Shown: positions 9,801 through 21,900 of the stretch, piece after piece
Numbering within the stretch: position 1 is the stretch's first letter
How the letters are laid out: the number at the start of each line of letters is the position of its first letter
Assembly (NCBI GenBank): GCA_021396245.1
Contig: WNYE01000055.1
Location: 223,676 to 287,675, forward strand
Origin: Sporothrix humicola
Lineage: Eukaryota; Ascomycota; Sordariomycetes; Ophiostomatales; Ophiostomataceae
Reading direction: 5' to 3'
DNA length: 64,000 nt
Notes under the pieces: model-generated
What the model was told of the DNA's origin: nothing
The model's input: only the letters and a program-made list of their open reading frames with translations
Database searches by the model: none
Translations under genes and position numbers: made by a program

Positions 9801-12800
9801 GTTGGGCCAGGGGTGGTGATGTCAACGATGACAGTTGTTTGTATCGTTCTTTCCGTCGATGTCTCCCTTCGCGTTGTCCGCGCCTTCCTTATCGTGTACG
9901 AGTTGACTTCCCCTCCTCTGGACAAATTGCCAAAACAGGAAGCAACAAACACTCCGATAACACGAGCGATTGGCTTAGAAACCAAGTCACACAACATTGC
10001 ACATGCTTGATCACGAGGTCTCCAATTGAGAGACGCGACTCGATACACAAGGCATTTTATTTGTAAGTATGCCTTGACACTCTGAGTCGGTTTGTATACT
10101 ATTTTATTTTCCTTTTCTAACTTTTCTTGTGGCCATTATTTCTAAATAAACCAATTAAAAAAATCCAGTAATAAATCCAACAACATCAACATTTTACTAT
10201 TATCTATTCCTCGATTAAAACGGACAATAAATGATTGAGTTTAGAATGTTTCATGATCTCGACGAAAATAGAATCTGTGAGGCCTCAGCAATTATCACTC
10301 ATAAAAGAGTCACTTAACTCTCACAAAAGCCCCGTGACAGATCTCATGTCAACAATGGAAGCGAGGAATACCAATGATATTCACCTCACAGACCTTCTCC
10401 CATATCTTCAGCCTCATTTGTTCAACACCAGGGCATACTTTAGCGGCTATCTTTGATGGTCAAGGAGCATGTGACTGAATACTGTGATATCTCTGTGTGC
10501 TTTTGCTTCATTTCAAGGCAAGGCATCAAAAGGTACATTGATATCGAGATACACAGAGGGGTGTAGATTTAAGAAAGGAAGCATTCTCGAGATGTTCAAG
10601 TACTTTTCATGAAAATATACAAGTGTAAAGTTCCGTGAAGTTGACGGAGGATGTTGTAGAGTTGCAGAATGAGGCTGAACACTAGCAAATATGAGGTCAA
10701 GATGAGTAGTACTGTGAGTAAACAAACGACTCATGGGACAGGACTAAATAAAGGGAGGAATTACGTGAGGAGAATAGAAGGAGAAGAAAATCAATAGAAG
10801 CACAGAAAATAGTCACATGTTAAACGAAACACGAATGTTGTTCTAGTGTTCACCTTGACAAAATCAGCCCTGTTGTGAATGGTCGGTCATCATGATCCAA
10901 TCGATGGTCAGACTTGAGGTTAACGCCTCAGACTGGTTGCAGTATTCTGCTTGGCTCACTTCTCACCAGTTCCTTGTCCTAAAGAGGTTCACGACTGGTG
11001 CACGGCGATAGCCAACGGCCGAGCGTACATCGTATTCCGCGATACTCATGTCTTGTTCCTTTCGTCTCCTTTTCTTCATTCTCACGACCATCGCTGCTGC
11101 CTACACGGAGACCGGAAGCCACCATCCTTCGAGATAGGTGGAAGCACCAAAAAGAGGGAGCCATCGACGCGTGAATGTCTACTGGTGCCTACGGTGGGCG
11201 AGCTCACGCTCTACGAGTGGCAGGAGAGGACGTGATAGGAGAGGTGATATCAACAGATCCTGGCTGGCGTTATGTTACGGCCTGGCTTGTGGCTTGCACC
11301 TGTTACTTTTTGCCTCCTATTTACGCCCGCTAGCTACATGGTACAGGCCGTGATGATAGCGTGAGGTTTACTTGAAAAGGAACGGACGGAAGAAAAGGAG
11401 AAGGAGGTGGCAAATAACAACAACAATGAAAGTTGGCGTTCAAAATAGCTCGTCCACTACCGGAACGGTGAGACGGCGTGTTATTCGTGTTAGTGCAACT
11501 CTCAACGACGAATCTCGACGGACTTCAAATGAGTGCAAGAGGAGAGATGATGAGATGAAAAATAAAAGGTGGAAAGAAAAGAGAAAACAGCCAAAGATTC
11601 ACCAGAGTGAAACGGAGGGAGTGGCGAGTGACTCACTCTTGGAAATGAGAGATAAAACAGGAAAAGCAACGAGTGAAAATGACAACAAAAATATTAGAGT
11701 GAAAAAAATGCAGGCATATTAGCACGAATGAAAAATAAAAGGAAATGAGAAATAAAAATACGAGCAAACATGACTTATTGGCTGTGTTGTCTATAAGCTT
11801 CGCTTTTCTCGCTATTTCTCGCTTTCTCGTTTTTCCTAGCTTACAGCCACAGCCAGGCATCATCGCCAGTCTTGTCGTCTTAGTGGTCTCTTGAGGCCCA
11901 ATGAAATTCTTCAAAATAGAAGAGAAAAAAGATACTTCTTGTCAGAGGGGCGTGTAACTTGGGAAGACGTCAAAAAGTTGGATGTACCTTTTTGAGAGAG
12001 TGAATATGAGTGGAAATGTATCATGGAATGACAGCAAAAACGGGCAGTGCAGGTCAGGCAAAAACGAAACTGGAGAGAAGTGTCGGTCAAGCGCGAAACC
12101 CCATGCACGATTTGTCAATAATAGAAATGGCCACAGAAAGAAACAGCTGTCAGTGGAAGCCCACAGAAGGATGCCGTTAGAATGCAGTAGTTTCTGCACT
12201 GGATGCGGCCATCAAAAGACGTTGAATTTGATAGGCGGGAGCGGCCGAAAGTCTGCGGGATGGTGACAAAAAGGAAAAGGGTGACAGATAAATTGAAAAA
12301 AGTCGACGTCTGGAGTATGTATTGCAGCCCAACGATCACGTGGAGTCACACAGCCACAGCCCAACTCCGACTCCGACTGGCCGGGACCTGAACTACCGAC
12401 GACTCAATAACTTTAACGGTATGTCCGTGTAAGTCGAGTCACACGCCCTTTATGTTTACGAAAGACAGGCTTTGTAAACATTAGCAAACGCTGGAATCTG
12501 AAGAAAACGGAGGAAACAAACGATGACCAACGCAAGAGAAATCATGATGTGTTCTGGAATTGTTCTTCTATGCGTTGTACAACATGGCAGTGCTTGATAT
12601 CTGCCTCTTAGAAGGCAGTCCTAACTTTCTAGAAGACTGCGCCGCATTCATGACAATGACGTCGGTCGGGCGTCGACTGGACTGTTTCTCCAAAAGTTCC
12701 CATGAAATTCGTTTGTTTTTCTTCAACGCTGCAACATTTTCCACCGTTTTCATATGTCATTTGACGGTATTTTTGCACAGAGGCAACCTGCTAGCACTGC

Positions 12801-14904
12801 GGCTCATTGCTGTTGCGTAATATGATGAACAACACATGGCGAAGTGAGGGCGTGTATTTATGTCTGACCAAAATAGGAAACTTGGGCTTAAACAAAGCAG
12901 ACAATTAAGTCATACTTGCCTTCATACTTGTCGCCATTGCCCCGATGACGGAGAAAATATCCACGGAGGGGTAATCATGAGAAGACGAAGAAGCGGCATG
13001 GTGAGAACGGGAGGGGCACGCTCGACTTGATACGTAGGAGAGGGTGGATAGGCGGGCCATGGGCCCGTGGATTTTGTCAATTGCAACAATGCTGAGCTGT
13101 TTGTCCATTGTGCCCCTCATGAGGAGACGACAAGATGCAAGGGTACAAATTGAGGGCATCGTTGCTGCATCAATATATGGAGATGTTTGGGTAGCAGCAT
13201 AGAAGATACCACGACCGAGGAAGAGAAGAGGGCATCTCGAACAACACAAGGACCCGGCTGTCCCACGGCCAAATGGATGCTGCATGTTGTGTGCTGTATG
13301 CACTCTGTATTGTTCTCCCACTCTGGGCAGCTTATGCAATGCACAAGAATGGGTCAAGTAGAGTGTGTAGTAGCTGATGCTGTACTCCCCAATATTGTAA
13401 GTGTGTGCATAAGTTGCAAAAGAGGAAATAAGGAAGATGGCGAGATTCGGCCGAGTAGACTACTGAAAGCATCAGTCTCTGTTGATGCACTGCGCTGCAG
13501 TGCAGGCGCACTGACAATGCATGCTCGATGGTCCCCTGCCGGGAGCCGTCTGCCACGATGGTCACATCAGGTACACAACACGAGAGCAGTATCAAATTAC
13601 ATGATATCCCGATATCTAGACATTCAGGTCCGCAGTGACGAGCTGTTTTCAGGTACACATCTTGTTATCTTTGTGGTATGCCGTCATAGGCGTGAGAAAA
13701 GAGATGAACAAACGGGATATGAATTGACAACTCATCAACTCTGTCGTCTTTTGATAAGAATATTGCTACTGTCTGCTCGTGATACTCGGGTTACCGTCCA
13801 GTATTGCTCCATCTCTGCCGTCATACTCTCAAATATCCATTTACGCCCAACGAACCTGTTCGCAAAGGTCCGATATTAGGAGATTGTCAGACGCTTTCGG
13901 TCTGGACCAGCATTCTCTTCATCACAAAATATGTACTCGACAAGAGACTTAATCCTTTACCATGAGAACTGCCTCCGTTTCACATGTGTACTTGCAAGTT
14001 CACACTACGGTTGCATCTCGGAACATGCAGCCGGATCCTTGGCCGTCTCCGGCTCCAATTGATGGACAACGCATATGCCAGACAGGCAGGTTTGAAAAAT
14101 TATCATTTTAAGGTGGAAGAAACCGACGACAGCCAAGGCAGAACAACACACAAAGAGGGGCTTGAGGGGGGGCATTGCAGCTCAAAAATACGAAGTAGGA
14201 AATCAGCTACCCCTCCCGTTGTCGGACCAGACACGATTGGACAAGAGTAAACAAAGAACCAAAAAGGCATGAAAATCCAAAGTGTCGGTGAAGGTTACGG
14301 GGCGATGGAGACAGTGGGTTGGATACTCAACTGGATCCTCGACTGGAGACACTCTAGGTGCAAGGAGGGATGTTGATCTCCGTGCCGCAGGAGCATTTAA
14401 AGCGGGCGGGGTGTGTAAGTGAAAAAGAAGACATTTTCACCTTGTTTATTTGTTTTCAGGTTACGACCATGGCCGGCGTGGCCACCGGCGGCCGTGTTTT
14501 TGCTGCCGGAGCCACGCTTGGCCTCGCTTGGCCGGCCATGTCTGTTTTCTGTGTATTTGTTGTGGCCCAACCAAGGCCATATCGCGAGATGGCCTAGGCC
14601 GGCCGACCACCGGCCAAGTGCGGTGAACAAGTGGCGACAACAAGATAACAGAACAGACCTTCAATGGGACCGAAACTGTTGGGATTTACATTTAACAACC
14701 TCTATTTGGACGCGGTGAGAAGGACAAGAAAAAAAAGAGACAACAAGGGTCACCGGAAACGGTCCATCCGGCCCTGCATCTTTCCAGCCGAATAACAGAC
14801 ACCGCAGGGAAAAACTTGTCCCAAGGTCTGGCCAAAAGGTAGGGGCGTGTACATGTGTATGCGCAAGAGTCAACTGTTTTGTTGGCCATCCTGCAGACGG
14901 TCTG

Positions 14905-14918
14905 CAGACTGCAGTCTG
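14905..14918. repeat. 14-bp perfect palindrome
   Basis: CAGACTGCAGTCTG reads the same on both strands and sits in a stretch unusually rich in CTGCA and GCAGAC words (14891-15045). The role is unknown. Confidence 0.8.
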
Positions 14919-15146
14919 TCTGCATTGCAAGTGGACACCGCCATTGCATTTCGTATCGTCTTTTTTTCTTTTGATCTTTTCCTTCTCATGCATTGCAGGG
15001 CATCTGCTCGTGTGCCCTGACTTTCTCTGCAGTGTCTGCACGATGGACGCAACGGTGAGAAGAAAAGCAGAACGCTAGTCGGGCACAACAACACGGAAAG
15101 CAGACGGGAAAGCAAAAACAACATACGCAGGAAGAACAGGGCGAAC

Positions 15147-15220
15147 GGTGCAGTAGCTCAACGGCAGCGGGTCAAGGTGCATACGGCGTAGCGGTTATCA
15201 CGCCTGCGCAGACTGCACAC
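15147..15220 (+). other. tRNA-like relic (not a functional tRNA)
   Basis: GGTGCAG at 15147-15153 can pair over six bases with CTGCAC at 15213-15218, a tRNA-sized distance. TAGCTCAACGG at 15154-15164 fits the RNA polymerase III A box. A second tRNA-like piece, GGCGTAGCGGTTATCACGCC (15185-15204), resembles the D-arm of tRNA-Val and is followed by an anticodon-stem-like CTGC/GCAG without a loop. No T-arm or B box (GGTTCGANTCC) is present, so a working tRNA is unlikely. Confidence 0.35.
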
Positions 15221-16261
15221 GATATAAGTACATGTGTTTTGATGCTGTCAACACTTCTCCCGTCCTGCCTTTCTGTGCCTTCTCCAGGAAGCGGTGTCGT
15301 TGGCATTGCTGAAATGCGACGCTGCGGTTTCTGCGTGATGAAATTTTCACACGGCGCATTTTACATTTTGTTTTTTTGGGATCCTCTTCTCATGCCGTTA
15401 CCAGCGGTGTGTTTTGATTATTTACTGAGACGAGATAATGTCAACTCTCCCGTGTTAGTCACTAGAAGAGGCTCAAAGACAATACACAACAGGCATTGCA
15501 AGCGCACAACAGACCACAAACCGTGGAAATGATGATATTTCGGTGAACACTCATCCAAAATACCAGACAGGGATGCCACGACCCCAAACGACACATGAAA
15601 TTTCCAGGCGCGGGTTAGCGTAGGATGGGCTGAAAAAAGACCCCTTCTCAGTGTGCAGACAGGGTGTATTTTACAGCATGCATGAGAAGTGAGGGGGAAC
15701 AGAAAAAAATAGAGGACAAACAAAAAGGTGTGGGTGGTGAGAACCTTCAACATCCATTCTGTCCTTCTGTTCGCTGTCATGTTATGTATGGCTACCCAAT
15801 CGGGGCGCTGGCCGTTTTGTGTAATGTGCTGGCCAACCGCGCAGAAGCAAAGGCACGCGGTGAACAGCAAACCTTTTTTCGGCCTCAGTATTCTCTCTCG
15901 CGTTGGACATCAATGCAGGACGCCGTGACGAACGACAGGACGGGAGCAAGAGGTTGCAAAGACTTGACGAATAGGCTGCTGCGAATATTAGGGCACGCCC
16001 TTTTTCACCGGTGAGTCAAAAAGAAAAGGATAAACGAAGAAGAAAATATAGGAGTATTCTTCTGTTTGCGACAATTTCTCAAATCTTGAAGTCTTCAGCA
16101 TCTTGTTATGTTTCTGCCCCCTATTCCTGGACACCCTCTTTCTCTTGTGATTTTGAAACTCCGACGCAGACTACACCGCTTTGAGAAAGAGGCAAAAGAA
16201 CGAAAAGGAATAAACAAAAGTGACAAAGTGACGAAGAAAAGGACAGACGAAAAAAGATTGC

Positions 16262-16263
<2 letters not shown>

Positions 16264-16295
<32 letters not shown>

Positions 16296-16302
16296 AAAAA
16301 AA
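16264..16302 (+). repeat. (CA)n microsatellite followed by poly-A
   Basis: About fourteen CA units run directly into a run of twelve A. It is the longest dinucleotide repeat in the window and is likely to vary in length between strains. Confidence 0.95.
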
Positions 16303-18699
16303 CAAGGGACCAACCGCGTGTGTGTGTGACAGGGGGTTGACGATGATTAGGGGTGTGGCAAATTTTTTTCTGTTTCTCTCACGACTGACACCGAACAATA
16401 CGGAGCACGGAGTTGAATATGAGAAGACAAATAGGAGGCACAAAGTTTGAAATGCAAGTTGACGACATGCCGTCTTGCACACCGCTAGAGTGGGAGGACT
16501 TTGAAGAGGATGAAGCACAAAAGAAAAAGAAAACAAACAAACGGTGAAGACAAGCACGACGATTGCGACAGTTGCGACAAAAAAAAAAGTTTGAGCCAGG
16601 CAGGGCGCAGAGACAAGGGACAGAAAATCAAAACACGGCCAGGCCATGATTCACTCGGTTCGGCTGAACAATAGCCCCCTGGTCAATTTCTCCAATTTCT
16701 CACAGTTTTCTTTCTTTTACTCACCTTGGCTGCGACCTTTTGTGTGTGTTTTTTTGGAGTCATTTCGTCTTTCCTGGCCGTCCTCCTTTCTACGCCCTTC
16801 TGTATTTTTGTGCCTTGGTACGTGCACGCTGTGCAATATCAACACAGGCCAGGGCTGCCTGGCCCCATGCTCATAATCCACACGGAGTATCTTTTTTTTG
16901 TGTGTCTTTTTGTGTGCCTGTTATTTTGTGCCCCTGTCGTGGGCCGGGCGTAAAAAGGGTAAATAATAATAGACACTGCTAAAGAATAACAGTCAATAAC
17001 AGAGGTGAAAATTTCTTGTAGCAAGGGACAAGGAAAGCAATCCCTTTTGTGTCCTTTTGTGAGTCCAACTGAAGTTTGTTGGGATCTTTGGCCAGAAAAA
17101 AAGAAAGGCCTGTTATCGTGACCCTAGAGTCTTGGTCTGTTATGACGGTGTTTATGTCGCACTTTCACTTTTGTTTTTATGGTTGACGATTCTTACGCAG
17201 CACTCATACCCGTACGAATTTCTCGTACCGTGTTTCCTTTTGGGATTCCTCTCAAGCTCTGGCACATTTCTTTCGTTTTCGGTGGAAGGGCGTGCTGAGG
17301 CGCAAGGGAAGGGGGGCCCTATTCTCGGCGCAATTCCGTTCCTTGGTATTTTGTTTTCCTTCTTTCCTGCCGCTCCTTTCACAGCGTTGCAAATCAAATA
17401 ACATCTTGAGAACAACAATAACAGCAGGAATAATTCGAGGCCGACCAAGTGTGACTCTTTCTTCTCATGGCCAGTCAAGTCATCGTCTTTCTGCCTTTCT
17501 GCGATTGTTTCCATGCCTTCGCCTTTCTTTTGTTTGCTTTCGTGACAGTCACCAAAATTATTTTATTTCTTCTCTTCCTCCTCTCCCTCGTAACATCCCT
17601 GCCAGGCCACCGCGCTGGGATCCCGAGGGTCCCGCTTGTTCCATTCCTTTTCCATTTCCCATTTTTTCACTCGATATTTGGTCTGGATCCACTATGGGCG
17701 CTAGTCTAGGGGGAAGGAGAAGCCCAGCCGTAGGGGTGTGCAGACAAGACAGGACTAGGTAAAAACGGGAAAAGGGAGAGAAGAACAAAATAGGGGGCAC
17801 AAATTCGAGAAGACGAACACAATTTGAAAGCACAAAATGAACTGTCAAGACATGCACAGAGGGCAGAAAAGCACAAAATACAAGGACTCTGGAAAAGATA
17901 CTTGTTGCTCGAGTGGACCCTGTGTTTGTTTGCCAGAATCTACACGCCCCTTTCCGTCAAGGTACCTTCACCGTGAGGCTGCTTCTTTGCTTCTTTTTCG
18001 TTCTCCCTTTGACTCTCATACTTGACACGGCCTGGCATTTGTTGAGACTCACCGACACTTTGGGTGCGCGTCGATCTAGTCAGAGACACATATGCACAGA
18101 GGAAAAGACAAAAAAGACTGGAGATGCAGCCGCATGCCAGTCGTAGGGAGAGGCGCGTTTGCGAGATGAAGAAAGGAGAGCAAAAAGCAAAGGAAAGCAA
18201 GGTCAAGAAATCAAGAAAACGGAGACAAGGAAAACAAAACGGAGGTACTTTCTCGGTGAGCCTTGAAATTTCCTGGAGACTTTGAGACTTCGAGAGCCCA
18301 CAAAAAAACACGACGGACTGTTGGACTACGGAAGGCGGAAGACGGGACGGGGCCGCGAAAGGAGACACACCAACACTTTCCAGACAAAAAGACCAAGAGT
18401 CAAAAGGAGACAGGGTTCTCTTCGCTGGCAAATCAGCACTACGGAATAGCACTCGGAAAGACGCTGTCAAAACACGACTCTCCTTTCCACGAGGCACGCT
18501 ACTGGAGCGGGACTCTCCAGATCAAAAGGCCAGGCCAGCTGAAAGCCAGCGAATTAGGGCATGGATAGGCGTCGTGTTGGATGCCTCTTTCGTCAGCGTT
18601 TTCACTTTCAAGCTCCTGTTTCTTTTGAATTTCCTTCGATGGCATCGCATTGCATCGTGTTTCCGGACTCACTACCGACGGGAGACGGACAATGTAAAC

Positions 18700-18829
18700 G
18701 GGCTCTTAACGGGGTCTGACACGATGCGACGGCTTCTTGAAGTGTCGTGAGACTCCGTCATGGACTTTGACGCTGATGCTTCTCTGCGTAAAGCCCGTTG
18801 AGAACCCCGAGCTAGCGCCCCGAGAGCCC
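18700..18829 (+). other. possible structured RNA element
   Basis: GGGCTCT (18700-18706) plus CGGGG (18710-18714) pair with CCCCG plus AGAGCCC (18818-18829), a 12-bp stem with a 3-nt bulge closing about 100 nt that contain smaller hairpins. It is followed by a near-palindrome at 18842-18859. No known RNA family is recognised. Confidence 0.25.
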
Positions 18830-18884
18830 TAACTCCATAGTGATGTCCTGCAGGTCATCTCGACATTCATATATCATGCAGATG

Positions 18885-18910
18885 TCTGCGTCTGCATCTG
18901 CGTCTGCGTC
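18885..18910 (+). repeat. hexamer repeat
   Basis: The unit TCTGCG (one copy TCTGCA) occurs four times in tandem. It is a short microsatellite in noncoding DNA. Confidence 0.9.
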
Positions 18911-21900
18911 AACATATTTTTGAAACTGTCCTCTTTTGTCGTCTTTTTCTATCTTCCCCTTCGTCGTCCATTTTCGTCGCTCTTCTTGACCTTCTCCGAC
19001 CTTTCCTTTCCAGACGAGGTGCATACTCCGTGGACAAAACAAGAGGTTACACTGAGAAAAGGAAAGCTGCCTGTTGGTCGAACCAAAGTTTTTGCCGTTA
19101 TTTCGGTCGCGTCAATTTTTACATCTCCGTCTCTCATCCACTCGTGCCGTGTGCAACGGTAGCCGGTTGCAACGAAAAAGACAAAAAGAGGTTGGTAAAT
19201 AGGACAGACCTGCAGAGGACAAAATACGGTGAAGAGGAGGCTGAGAGCAGTAAAGAGACGTTTTACAATCATTCACGGGCACTCTTGCCTTTTGTTCTCG
19301 TGTCACCTTCTCAAGTGGCGTCGTTTTGTCTTCCGTGTGTCTCGCGCATGTCTCTCCCATGTTTCTTGTGCGTCCTCAGTATTTCAAAATGTGCACGAGA
19401 AGATACGGAGTTGTGTAAAAGAGATGTCTTAGACACAAAAAGCAGGAGGCAGGGGGCAAGGTGAAGGACAAGATGGACTTGCGTCCTCTCATTGGAAGAC
19501 GGTTTGCGGCGTAGACAGCAAAAAGTACACGATCTGATTTCTCATCCTATCAATTTTGACCGGCACATCCACGGCACAGGTTTTTTTCTTTTCCTCTCTC
19601 TGTTTCTTTCCCTTTTACCCAGTCCCGTCCTTTGCGCGGCAGCCTTTTCACCTTCTCATGGCTGGTGTTTGCGGTCTGGAACTCCAAGGCTGGCATACCC
19701 TGTATTTTTGAGTACTGAGTACTTTTCACATATTCCCTAGTTGTTTTTATCTTCTCAAAAGACCGAGCCATCCCTACCGTATTTCTTTCTTTTCATTCTG
19801 TCCTTCGTTGTACCGTGGCCCGCCTCTCTTTTTTCAATTCTTTTCTTTTTTTTTTCCTTTGACGCATACATGTATTGCCATCGCCAGTATGTGCTTATTA
19901 TCAGCGGACCCATGCTTCTTTTTTCTGCATGTCTTACAACGCCCCCGTTATATCCAAGATGGGTGTACGGAGAACGTCGTACAGAGACAGACATAGGACA
20001 GGCATCTTCCTTGATCGTTTGCTCTTTACGACGTATGGTTTGTGTCTTTCGACGTATTTATTTATGAAGAGTCACGTTTGAGTCATGTTTCCTGCCTGTT
20101 TGGGGCTCGGAAGGTGAGGGACAAAAAGTCAAGACCAAAAACAGTCCCATCCGGGCCTGCGGTCCATGGGACGGCACTGCTCGGTTCAGAGACGAGATGA
20201 AAATAAACAGAGCAAACAAAGCAAACAGAAGAAGACAGTAGACACGGTCAAGTGCAGAGTTTTCACCGCGCCGTGTTTTCTTTTTCTTCCCTCTTTGTGG
20301 CTTCTTCTCTCGCCTTTTTTAATTGCCATACCACATTTCATTACCTTGCCGCTGTTGCATCCCTTTTCCCTTACCGTTCTCCCCATCCTTCACCCGTCCG
20401 CGTCTCTTTTTCTGCTCACCTGGCCCGGAAGCCAATAGATTAATACGGGCACGAAATGTTGTACAGGTACACAATACACTGTGGCGTAGAAACAAGATCT
20501 TGTATCTCGGTTCAGACGGAGGGAGGACGAGCATGGCAGGCGAGCGGCCAGCAAACACGGCCTGTAATATGTCGATAGATCACCGGGAACGAATGACGGC
20601 AAAGAGGATGCAAAAAGGAAGGCCAACACTCCCAAAATGGCTGCCTCATCTCGAGATCAGCTGCGTCTCGCGTGCGTCTTTTTGTTATTCCCTCTGTTTT
20701 CTTTTTACCTGGTAAACAAGGCCGCAAGAAAGAGGCACAGCAAGTCGTGAGTATGGCCACATGCAGGTCATCTTTGCCTCCGCTTGTGGCTGCAGTATGC
20801 AAAGTACGCGGCCGCTCAATATAAAAGAGGCAAAGAGAGGACGAATGTGTCGTAAATGGCTCTTTCTTCCTCCTTTTGGACGCATCACGAAAGTCGGACG
20901 CGGAGTACAAAGAGACTCCGATGACAGCGCTGTCTTCCGTCCTCCGTCCTGCAACGTACTGTGGCCATGGAATTGCTCCCATTCGTCGCTGTCTTTTGTT
21001 ACTTTTGCCTCGTTATTTTTGCTTCACGAATAAGCCACTCGACTAGATGTAATACAGTAAAATACGGCACAGTGCCTCTTGTGGCTGGGAGAAACATTTG
21101 TTTTACTCCGTGCGTGACGTCTTGTGTTGCGGCGCGTGCGGTGCGAGAGTGCACAGGCCGCGATATGGCGTTGTTGTCTCGCCTCTCTTCGTGTACTCTG
21201 TACTTTGTACTTGTGCGACATCCCGCGTTCATTGATGATGAATCCGTGTATGTATATTTTCACCTGCCACCTTCCAGAACGGAAGAACCAGTTCCATCTT
21301 TATTCCGCCAAAGAATTACAACGCGTTCGTAAGTACTACAACTGCACGGTTGAACACGATCTCACAAGCAGGGTCCAGGTGCCTGAGGACAGCAGTTCAC
21401 AGAAGCACAGAAGCACAGAAAATGGGTTGCTCAACAGGCAGCTTGACAAACGTAGCATTGCTGCCTCGCTGCCTCGTTCTCGTCGCCGAGAGCGTTTGCA
21501 CAGGTGGATTTATTCTTTGTTTAAAACGATTCGCCCTCGTAGCTCGAATATTATCGAGAGTCTAATAGCAGGCAGCCAGTGATCACGGACCATGCTTTCA
21601 AGGACTCAAGGACAGGCGGGGCACGAAAAGACAAAAGGTCTCACACGACTCATGCTTGTCTCGAACGAATCAAAACTACGACTTACTTTACAATGTACTC
21701 TGCTCACTAAGTACAAGACTGTTTGTCTGTCTTCTTCTCGTGTGTTCCATTCCAATCAATTTTTAACGCCTGCCCTGTAACCTTCCTGCCTTCCTCCTGG
21801 CCGGGTAAAAGACATGAAGTGAAGAATGTGAACGGGAAGGCTGGGGACGGAACACGGAAACAGAAAAAGGACAAGTGAGTTCATCAAACGGAATAAATTG

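Noticed and set aside
13187..13879. 230-residue ORF in the gene desert
   Set aside because: No motif, no codon bias, many Cys/His/Ser typical of random translation, and overlapping ORFs of similar quality on the other strand.
14467..14625. GGCC-rich island as a small gene (79-residue ORF at 14358)
   Set aside because: The peptide has no motif, and the island appears to be a local cluster of GGCC words in noncoding DNA.
15147..15220. Functional tRNA gene
   Set aside because: There is no T-arm, no anticodon loop of normal form and no poly-T terminator. Kept only as a relic.
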